Assembly: GCA_030064795.1 (NCBI GenBank)
Contig: JASJEI010000122.1
Span: 1-12,164 of the forward strand
Length of the DNA: 12,164 nt
Direction: 5' to 3'
DNA from: Pleurocapsa sp. MO_226.B13
GTDB lineage: Bacteria > Cyanobacteriota > Cyanobacteriia > Cyanobacteriales > Xenococcaceae
Shown: positions 1-5,955 of the stretch, one piece after another
Layout of the letters: each line of letters begins with the position of its first letter
How positions within the stretch are numbered: position 1 is the first letter of the stretch
Translations under genes and position numbers: made by a program
Notes under the pieces: generated by a model
Databases searched by the model: none
What the model saw: only the letters and a program-made list of their open reading frames with translations
Told to the model about the DNA's origin: nothing

Positions 1-130
1 CCAAAACTATTAAGAAATCCTTAAATTACATGGCTACGCTTTTCAATAATCAATCCTTCAATCTACTTTTATATATAGCTTTGAGTGTGTTTTAGTTCAT
101 TTGTATGCTGAAAGTTCCGTTTCAAGACGA

Positions 131-205
131 TGATCCCCTGCTTGCTCCGTCCTTACGCGCTCGGAGACCTCAGCCCTAAAGGATTAGCTTCGCGTCACGC
201 GGGCG
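131..205. repeat. GC-rich block with small inverted repeats at the truncated end of the IS remnant
   Basis: A GC-rich stretch stands out from AT-rich DNA on its left. It contains CTCCG (145-149) facing CGGAG (162-166) and CGCG (191-194) facing CGCG (198-201) across TCA, so it could form small hairpins. It begins where homology to the transposase remnant (read from the right, minus strand) stops. It stays open in one plus frame but has no start or ribosome site, so I do not call it a gene. I infer a dispersed intergenic repeat that ended up next to or inside the insertion sequence. No second copy lies in this window, so its repetitive nature is unproven. Confidence 0.3.
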
Positions 206-979
206 GTGCGCTTTTTCGAGGCACTGGTTATAACTGACTTGAATGCCTTCAAAGTGGTTGTTTTGAGCCATTTCAAACCAGTTCTTGACTTGAGCATAAA
301 GGGTAGGATGATTTCCTTTGAGCGCCAGCACGATCGGCAGCTTGTTTGTGACGAATCTGCTCTACAGTATCAGTCTGAGTTCCCATCGCGTCAATGGTAA
401 TGATTGCTCCCGAAATGTCTAGTAATTCCAGAAGTGCTGGAATAGCAGTAATTTCATGTTTTATGGTCTTCAACTTTTACCTGTCCTAGGACCAAGCGTT
501 GTTCACTCGCCCAAGCTGTAACTAGATGTAAGGCGAAGAATTCCTTGATTACGGTCGTAAGAACCTCTGAGGCTTTTGCCATCTATTGGTATGATTTCTG
601 ATTCCGTTGAACCGAGCAGTTGTTGAAACCATTTGACGACACTTTGCTCGCTTCGCTTCAGGATTAATACGCTCAAATACAAGGGCGTAACGTATCGTCA
701 CTGGGAATCCCATTGGGTAACTCTAAAAATTCTTCGCGCCCATTGCTGCTTACTGATGCCATAATTTTCGATGTCCTCCCAACCTCGTGCGCCCGCGATC
801 GCAGCTAAGACCGCTATGACTAAAATGTCTTTGAGGAGGTGTTTTTGGGTTCTTGAAACTCTAGGGTCAGGAAGATCGGCAAAGTAACCTGATAACTTGG
901 CTTGTACTTCATTGATTGTGGGGAGTTGTGCCTTGGTTGCTGCCAATCGCCTTCTTTTCTGCTTGAGATGAAGTTCCAA
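205..979 (-). pseudogene. ISAs1-family transposase, multiply frameshifted and 3'-truncated
   Basis: Read on the minus strand across frames, this is an ISAs1-type DDE transposase. The N-terminal domain includes LPDPRVSRTQKHLLKDILVI and AAIAGARGWEDIENYGISKQQW. Then come [103 protein letters not shown] and [20 protein letters not shown]. The frame must change near 744, 688, 650, 537, 470 and 337, giving at least six lesions. At about 337 the coding sequence reads GATCGTG where GATTACGTG (D-Y-V) would restore the frame. The C-terminal part of the DDE domain is absent: similarity ends near residue run CLEKAH at about 205. No ATG precedes the N-terminus; the first usable codon is TTG after an in-frame stop. 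The transposase cannot be functional as it stands. Confidence 0.85.
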
Positions 980-1100
980 ATCCTTTTGCCATAAACCTTT
1001 CCTTTACAAGTAAGCATTAGTTTTTGGGACATTATAGATTTCACAAGAGACTTCAGGGGTTGATTAGATTTTGCCACTTTTGTCAAGTACAATTTATACC
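205..1100 (-). mobile_element. Remnant of an ISAs1-family insertion sequence
   Basis: The element comprises the transposase remnant plus about 120 bp of 5' flank up to the broken end of the EACC1 gene at 1104. One end is truncated at about 205, where the GC-rich block begins. I could not pair terminal inverted repeats or find a target duplication, so both boundaries are approximate. It may be what removed the C-terminus and downstream partner of the EACC1 gene, but that order of events is inferred. Confidence 0.5.
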
Positions 1101-1103
1101 AAA

Positions 1104-1403
1104 TTAGATGAGCTTACCCTGCAATTTTAGAGTTTTGCCATTAAAACGTTCGCCCAAAGTATTCAACAATGCTTTGCTATTCTCTACACGAAAAACCGCC
1201 GATAACATTCCAGGGATCAAGTTAGCTAGTCCTGGTTTACCTCCTGCGGGAATCTTGGACTCTCTCACCAGGTCAACATCCTCTACCAATTCTGCTATTT
1301 CCTGTTTCAGATTGCGAGTCAACTCTTCCAGGGCTTCTGCTTCTAGATCGGGGTCAGCATCGCTAAGATCGATCTTGACTTGAACATTAGCTAAATCTGT
1401 CAT
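1104..1403 (-). CDS. Truncated effector-associated EACC1-like protein (99 aa remain)
   Basis: The protein begins MTDLANVQVKIDLSDADPD and continues with a conserved acidic helix, LEAEALEELTRNLKQEIAEL. A VRESKIPAGGKPG turn follows, then a hydrophobic stretch LANLIPGMLSAVF and a strand NGKTLKLQGK. This order (strand, DADP, L-DELTR-L-EL, V--V---IPAG-KG, hydrophobic region, G-T--L) is that of the effector-associated constant component EACC1. Such proteins usually neighbour CHAT, caspase or trypsin-like effectors in bacterial conflict and signalling loci. The start is good: AGAGGAAA lies about 7 nt before the ATG. The usual last strand and helix after GKTLKLQG are missing; the frame ends LI-stop where the IS remnant begins. 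No effector gene is nearby. It is divergent from the ATPase gene. Probably a non-functional remnant; the family call is from pattern memory. Confidence 0.6.
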   Translation of the reverse strand: MTDLANVQVKIDLSDADPDLEAEALEELTRNLKQEIAELVEDVDLVRESKIPAGGKPGLANLIPGMLSAVFRVENSKALLNTLGERFNGKTLKLQGKLI

Positions 1404-1512
1404 GCTGTTATTTCCTCTGGAGCTTTTTCGGAAATTTTAGGCTAAATGAAGCTGAGTAATAAATTTGTCCCAAAATTTTTAAACTTGTTAATTCTGGATA
1501 TCTGGATATTAT

Positions 1513-4407
1513 ATGCATCATGGGGAGCAATTCGCAGGAGCTATTTTGGAGCATCAATGGCATTCACTTTCAATACAGGAAGTAACTCAAATCCTAGCCA
1601 GTGATTTAGAGAACGGACTGACCACCGATGAAGCAGCTAGACGACGGGAGAAGTTTGGAGTCAATCAACTAACCCCACAAAAAAGTAAAAGTCCCTACCA
1701 GCTTTTTTTACAGCAATTTAATCAACCATTACTGTATATTTTGTTGTTGGCAGGAGTCATCACCCTATTTCTCCAAGATTGGATCGATGCGATCGTAATT
1801 TTTGCAGTAGTTTTAATTAATGCAATTGTGGGCTATATTCAAGAATTTAAGGCAGAAAATGCCCTCGCTGCTTTGGCGGCATCAATTACGACGGAAGTAA
1901 CTGTCATTCGCCAAGGAACAGAGCAAACCTTACCCTCAGAAGAATTAGTTCCTGGCGATTTGGTGGAATTGAATACAGGAGATAAGGTTGGGGCTGACCT
2001 ACGACTAATTTTAGTTAATAATCTGCAAACTGATGAATCTTCTCTTACAGGAGAGTCTGTCCCTGTTGATAAAGTAACCGAAGCAATAGATGAAGCAACT
2101 ACCCTTGCCGAGCGCCATAATATGGCATACGCAGGCACAGTCGTCATATCGGGACAGGGAATCGGTCTAGTGGTAGCGATCGCTGAAGCAACGGAGACTG
2201 GTCGAATTTCTCAATTGGTCGAACAGGGTAGTAGTCTGAAAACTCCTCTGACTCGCAAACTAGAGAAATTTAGTTGGAGACTGCTTTATATTATTCTCGG
2301 ACTAGCTGCTTGTACCTTTGCCGTTGGTTTGGGACAGGGACGATCTTGGCTACCCATGTTTCAGGCGGCTGTTGCCTTGGCAGTTAGCGGCATTCCCGAA
2401 GAATTACCGTCTTTGGTAACGATTACTCTGGCGATCGGTGTTTCTCGTATGGCAGCCCGTCATGCCATTATTCGTAATTTGCCCACCGTCGAAACACTTG
2501 GTAGTGCCACAGTTATTTGTGCCGATAAAACTGGCACTCTTACTGAAAATCAAATGACGGTTAAAGAAATTTATGCGGTCGACCAACTTTATCACGTTGA
2601 GGGAACGGGCTATGAATCCATAGGTAGGATTCTCGATCAAAATCAGCCGATTAATTTAGGAGCAGAACCGATCCTAGATGCCTGTTTGCGTAATGGACTG
2701 TTATGTAATGATTCTTATCTAGAAGAAGAAGCTGGACAGTATACGGTTGCTGGCGATCCAACTGAAGGTGCATTAATTGTTGCCGCTAGTAAAGCTGGAT
2801 TACAGCAACAAACTCTGACTGAAGCAATGCCGAGACTGGATGCTATTCCTTTTGACTCCCAATTTCAATACATGGCAACGCTACACCAAGCTAGAACCCA
2901 GAAGAATAGTACTAACCCTCGGAACATAATCTACATTAAAGGTGCGGTAGAAACCATTGTGGCTCGTTGCGATCGCGCTCTGCGCGGTGGCAGAGCCAAT
3001 CGCGAAGTGTCGGCGGAGTCCAATCAGCAACTGACTAACGCCGAAATAGAAGTCTCCCTCGACCAAGATCTAATTCATCAGATTGCTGAAAATATGGGCA
3101 AGAGAGGATTGCGGGTCATTGCCTTTGCACAGAAGTACGTTGCAGCAGAAAAAAAGACAATCGAGCGGGAAGATCTCGAAGAGGGATTAGTTTTTGTTGG
3201 CTTACAAGGAATGATTGACCCCCCACGCTCGGAAGCAGTTGAGGCAGTAGCAAACTGTTTGGCAGCAGGAATTCAGGTCAAAATGATTACGGGAGATCAT
3301 GCTACTACAGCCTGTGCGATCGCCAGGATGATGAAGTTAGACCCCAGCGGTACAATCAAAGCCTTTACAGGTAAAGAACTGGAACTAATGAGCGATTGCG
3401 CTCCGCGACGGGGCTTACAAGCACCTGAAGTAAATTCAGGTGACAGCCCCTCCACTGGCAAAGCCAATCGCGACCTGGCTCAAGCAGTCAAAGATGGGGT
3501 AGTTTTTGCTCGCGTTGCTCCCGAACAGAAATTACGCCTAGTAGATGCCTTACAGTCTCAAGGAGAAATTGTTGCCATGACTGGGGATGGTGTTAATGAT
3601 GCCCCTGCCCTCAAGCAAGCGGATATTGGGATTGCTATGGGTAAAGCAGGTACGGAAGTAGCCAAAGAATCTGCCGATCTGATTTTGACCGACGATAACT
3701 TTGCTTCCATTGAAGCAGCCGTAGAGGAAGGTCGCACCGTTTATCACAATTTACAGAAAGCGATCGCCTTTGTGTTGCCCGTCAATGGCGGGGAAGCATT
3801 GACCATCTTGGCAAGTGTTTTGTTAGGGACTTCTCTGCCGATCTTACCCCTACAAATTCTCTGGCTCAATATGGTCAGTTCCTCTGCGCTCTCAATTCCT
3901 CTGGCATTTGACCACCAGACTACCGATGTCATGCAGCAATCTCCGCGAAATCCCCAACACCCATTACTATCAGGCAGTATTTTGAGACGGATTCTGCTCA
4001 TTTCCCTATTTAATTGGGCGATTACCTTCGGCATCTTTGAATGGATTGTGAACTCTACAGCTAATGAAGTATTGGCGCGAACTATGGCAGTTCAGGCCTT
4101 AGTTGCGGCGGAGATTTTTTATCTCTTAAGTATTAGCCAGTTTTTCCCCTCTATCTGGAGCGGGCTGCGTCAACGAAAACAATCTGGACAGCAGGCGATT
4201 GCGTCGCTAGCCGCAGGCATCGCTTATCCCACTGCAATAGGGATTGTTTGTGTTGTGATTCTCCAATTTCTTTTCAGTCAGTGGTCAATCTTAAATTCTC
4301 TACTCAACACTACGCCTTTGAATTTTACTCAAAGTTTAATTTGCATCATTGTCGGACTACCAGCCGTAGTTTTAGGCAGCTTGTTCGGACGCTTCGATCC
4401 CCTATGA
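1513..4407 (+). CDS. P2-type cation-transporting ATPase (PacL/Ca-ATPase-like)
   Basis: An inner-membrane ATP-driven cation pump, 964 aa. Visible in order are the N-terminal cation-ATPase domain (about 15-75), a first pair of membrane helices (about 70-110), the actuator loop TGES (179-182), the M4 motif PEEL (295-298), the phosphorylation site DKTGTLT (Asp338), the nucleotide-binding KGA (476-478), the hinge TGDGVNDAP (690-698), and C-terminal helices M5-M10. M5 keeps N758 and E761, matching SERCA Asn768 and Glu771. M6 reads NMVSSS (786-791), where SERCA has N-L-V-T-D-G, so the key Asp800 equivalent is Ser. Calcium specificity is therefore doubtful. Two extra peptides, at about 488-497 and 628-653, are encoded by HIP1-linked repeats in the N and P domains. 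The ATG at 1513 has no Shine-Dalgarno; TTG at 1546, five bases after AGGAG, would give a 953-aa protein starting at EHQWHSL and may be the true start. A tandem TCTGGATA (1493-1508) lies just upstream. Confidence 0.92.
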   Translation: MHHGEQFAGAILEHQWHSLSIQEVTQILASDLENGLTTDEAARRREKFGVNQLTPQKSKSPYQLFLQQFNQPLLYILLLAGVITLFLQDWIDAIVIFAVVLINAIVGYIQEFKAENALAALAASITTEVTVIRQGTEQTLPSEELVPGDLVELNTGDKVGADLRLILVNNLQTDESSLTGESVPVDKVTEAIDEATTLAERHNMAYAGTVVISGQGIGLVVAIAEATETGRISQLVEQGSSLKTPLTRKLEKFSWRLLYIILGLAACTFAVGLGQGRSWLPMFQAAVALAVSGIPEELPSLVTITLAIGVSRMAARHAIIRNLPTVETLGSATVICADKTGTLTENQMTVKEIYAVDQLYHVEGTGYESIGRILDQNQPINLGAEPILDACLRNGLLCNDSYLEEEAGQYTVAGDPTEGALIVAASKAGLQQQTLTEAMPRLDAIPFDSQFQYMATLHQARTQKNSTNPRNIIYIKGAVETIVARCDRALRGGRANREVSAESNQQLTNAEIEVSLDQDLIHQIAENMGKRGLRVIAFAQKYVAAEKKTIEREDLEEGLVFVGLQGMIDPPRSEAVEAVANCLAAGIQVKMITGDHATTACAIARMMKLDPSGTIKAFTGKELELMSDCAPRRGLQAPEVNSGDSPSTGKANRDLAQAVKDGVVFARVAPEQKLRLVDALQSQGEIVAMTGDGVNDAPALKQADIGIAMGKAGTEVAKESADLILTDDNFASIEAAVEEGRTVYHNLQKAIAFVLPVNGGEALTILASVLLGTSLPILPLQILWLNMVSSSALSIPLAFDHQTTDVMQQSPRNPQHPLLSGSILRRILLISLFNWAITFGIFEWIVNSTANEVLARTMAVQALVAAEIFYLLSISQFFPSIWSGLRQRKQSGQQAIASLAAGIAYPTAIGIVCVVILQFLFSQWSILNSLLNTTPLNFTQSLICIIVGLPAVVLGSLFGRFDPL
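2969..3003 (+). repeat. HIP1-associated palindromic element, copy A (in-frame in ATPase)
   Basis: Left arm GCGATCGCGCTCTGC, loop GCGGTG, right arm GCAGAGCCAATCGC: the arms pair almost perfectly. Removing 27 bp leaves GCGATCGC. The copy translates as D-R-A-L-R-G-G-R-A-N-R, right after the conserved KGA...RCD region of the nucleotide-binding domain, where related pumps go straight into a short linker. It nearly matches the copy at 9078-9112 and both ends of the copy at 3392-3471. Confidence 0.8.
3392..3471 (+). repeat. HIP1-associated palindromic element, copy B, with nested 45-bp hairpin insert
   Basis: The ends match copy A: GCGATTGCGCTCCGCG on the left and GGCAAAGCCAATCGC on the right. Between them lie about 45 extra bases forming a two-part hairpin: GGGGCT (3410-3415) pairs with AGCCCC (3445-3450), and CACCTGAA (3422-3429) pairs with TTCAGGTG (3435-3442) around loop GTAAA. 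Total insertion relative to an intact GCGATNGC is 72 bp, or 24 codons, so the ATPase frame survives. The peptide begins D-C-A-P-R and ends G-K-A-N-R. It interrupts the P domain between FTGKELELMSD and DLAQAVKDGVVFARV. Confidence 0.75.
4195..4223 (+). repeat. Possible shorter HIP1-bounded repeat in ATPase C-terminal region
   Basis: The stretch has the same outer form as the other copies, GCGAT...ATCGC, with 21 bp (7 codons) between the two halves of a would-be GCGATCGC. The inner sequence (TGCGTCGCTAGCCGCAGGC) differs from the other elements. It encodes ASLAAGI at the edge of a C-terminal helix. It may be a different repeat type or ordinary coding sequence. Confidence 0.25.
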
Positions 4408-4709
4408 TCCTAAATCCTGTTGGTGTAGGTTACTTAAATCAACGAAAAACGAAGTAATAAGTATTGATTACTCCCCCAGTCTCCCAGTCTCCCTACATAA
4501 ATAACCTCTGTCAATCAGATTTAGTATGATAGGCGCTCTCCAGAGAATTATTTTCATTTTAACTCTTCAATGTTGCCGTTTTTGAGAGAAAATAGAGATA
4601 GATCGAGTACAGTAGTATTTATTTTGAGGTTGCCTCACTAGCCAAAAAAAGTTTTTGGCTAATAGCTAATAGCTGAGAACGGAGAACTACTAGCGTAGCG
4701 AGTTAAATT
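4408..4709. other. Intergenic region with tandem repeat and hairpin
   Basis: No convincing gene. It holds a tandem CCCAGTCT (4475-4482 and 4483-4490, then CCC), a strong AT-rich hairpin at 4639-4661, and a tandem TAATAGC around 4660-4673. The promoter of the downstream cluster presumably lies here, but I cannot pick clear -35/-10 boxes. Confidence 0.5.
4639..4661 (+). terminator. Terminator-like hairpin without a following T-run
   Basis: TAGCCAAAAA (4639-4648) pairs exactly with TTTTTGGCTA (4652-4661) across a 3-nt loop. There is no T-tract after the stem other than the one in its right arm, and it lies about 230 bp after the ATPase stop. It could be a bidirectional terminator or an intergenic repeat. 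Confidence 0.3.
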
Positions 4710-4724
4710 GGGGAGGTGACAATC

Positions 4725-5123
4725 GTGATAGATTCCAAATTTTTGACTAGTACACTTAAAACTACCGTCAGTTTATTACTGATGGCGGGAATTTGGCTCT
4801 TGCCTTTGAATATGGTAGCCAAGACAGCTCCCACTCCCAAAGATACAGCTCAGCAGCTAGAAGGAATTGTAGCTAGAAATTGGTCTCAATGGTCGTGGGG
4901 CGTTGGCGGAGCGGTAGCTTACTTAGGCTCAGATTCGGCAATTAGCCAACCGTCAGCACGGGCTACAGAAACAAGTTCCGCGATTTACTCTGACTCGGTT
5001 TATGAACTAACAAATCATTCCAGCTCAGACTGGGAGGTTCAAGCTGCAAGCCAAGACTGGCTTAATCTTAATCGAGGGGATGGTTCTCAAGATTTAGTCC
5101 GAATTGTTATCTTTCGATTTTGA
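4725..5123 (+). CDS. Small exported protein of unknown function
   Basis: About 132 aa. The N-terminus has a lysine, then a hydrophobic helix (TTVSLLLMAGIWLLPLNMVA) ending near a plausible signal-peptidase site before KTAPTPKD, so export to the periplasm or retention in the membrane is likely. The rest is hydrophilic and rich in Ser, Gln and Trp (RNWSQWSWGVGG, NHSSSDWEVQAASQDWLNLN), ending RIVIFRF. I recognise no domain. GTG 4725 is preferred because the near-consensus ribosome site GGAGGTGA (4712-4719) lies at proper spacing before it; the GTG at 4716 overlaps that site. The gene sits 24 bp before pcm, which has an equally strong site, suggesting one transcription unit. A link to pcm is inferred from position only. 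Confidence 0.6.
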   Translation: MIDSKFLTSTLKTTVSLLLMAGIWLLPLNMVAKTAPTPKDTAQQLEGIVARNWSQWSWGVGGAVAYLGSDSAISQPSARATETSSAIYSDSVYELTNHSSSDWEVQAASQDWLNLNRGDGSQDLVRIVIFRF

Positions 5124-5147
5124 AACATGGTCAGGAGGTGAAGTGTT

Positions 5148-5910
5148 ATGAATTTTGGCTTGGCATCGCTCGCTTTACTATTGTGCTGCGTGTTACTAAT
5201 GAGCGTACCTAATAATGCAGCAGAACTAACCCCTAATTCCTCTGGACTTCAGAGACCAAATTCTAATCCGACGATGGAGCAATTTGAGTTGCAGCGGAAG
5301 CAAATGGTGAAATACCAGCTTCACGATCGCGGTATACAAGATGAACGAGTCTTAACTGCGATGTCCAAAGTGCCTCGCCATCAATTTGTTGACTTATCTT
5401 TGAGGGATTTAGCTAAGGCGCGATCGCGCCTTAGCTATCGGTTATCAACAGACCATCTCTCAACCTTATATCGTGGCTTACATGACTGAATCGGCTGAGA
5501 TTTCGACCGATACCAAAGTGTTAGAAATCGTCACTGGTTGTGGGGATCAAGCAGCGGTACTCGGGGAGATAGCCCAAAAGGTCTATTCCATCGAGATTAT
5601 TCCCCAACTGGCGGCTAGAGCTCGTCGAACTCTCAGTCAACTGGGCTACGAGAATATCGAAGTAAAAACTGGTGATGGATACCAAGGCTGGGCAGAACAT
5701 ACTCCCTACGATGCAATTATAGTTACTGCCGCTCCCAAGCGTATACCTCAAGCCTTAATCGACCAACTAGCAATTAACGGTAAGATGGTGATTCCTGTAG
5801 GTACGTGGTATCAGGACATAATTGTGCTGACGAAAACCGAGAATGGTATGGTTGAGGAGAGAACCATTCCCGTTCGTTTTGTACCGATGATCGGAAAACC
5901 CCGACCATGA
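5148..5910 (+). pseudogene. pcm: Protein-L-isoaspartate O-methyltransferase with signal peptide, frameshifted
   Basis: This enzyme class uses SAM to methylate isoaspartyl residues in damaged proteins. The first part (5148 to about 5420) has a signal peptide-like start, MNFGLASLALLLCCVLLMSV, then the PCMT N-terminus MVKYQLHDRGIQDERVLTAM and KVPRHQFVDLS. The frame is then lost; the following frame continues ALAIGYQQTISQPYIVAYMT, motif I VLEIVTGCGDQAAVLGEIA, VYSIEIIPQLAARAR, PYDAIIVTAAPKRIPQALI and MVIPVG...VRFVPMIGKPRP. The break coincides with a perfect 28-bp palindrome at 5410-5437, consistent with a net +1 base. Motif I is also eroded: the usual E-I-G-T-G-S-G-Y-Q is E-I-V-T-G-C-G-D-Q. The first frame ends at 5489 and the second could restart only at GTG 5473, without the N-terminal domain. 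AGGAGGTGAA (5133-5142) precedes ATG 5148. A periplasmic enzyme is implied. A sequencing error could mimic the frameshift. Confidence 0.85.
5410..5437. repeat. Perfect 28-bp palindrome centred on HIP1 at the pcm frameshift
   Basis: The left half-site TAGCTAAGGCGCGA is followed by its exact reverse complement, with the centre between 5423 and 5424 and GCGATCGC in the middle. No loop base is unpaired. The palindrome spans the codons where pcm changes frame. Confidence 0.9.
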
Positions 5911-5955
5911 TGAACTAACAAAAGACTCAGCAGTCAAGCAGAGAGAACAGTTCTG

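Noticed and set aside
820..1092. 90-aa minus-strand frame beside the IS
   Set aside because: It is an out-of-frame reading through the transposase start and shows no family pattern.
1839..2147. Antisense open frame inside the ATPase gene
   Set aside because: A shadow of the strong plus-strand ATPase reading frame, with no ribosome site or recognisable domain; the same holds for the other antisense frames in the gene.
4475..4493. Short tandem repeat as a CRISPR or origin signal
   Set aside because: Only two 8-bp units, with no spacers or cas genes, and no iteron-like set or DnaA-box cluster.
5473..5910. Second half of pcm as an independent gene starting at GTG 5473
   Set aside because: It lacks the N-terminal PCMT region and a ribosome site, and its sequence continues exactly the family pattern interrupted at the palindrome.
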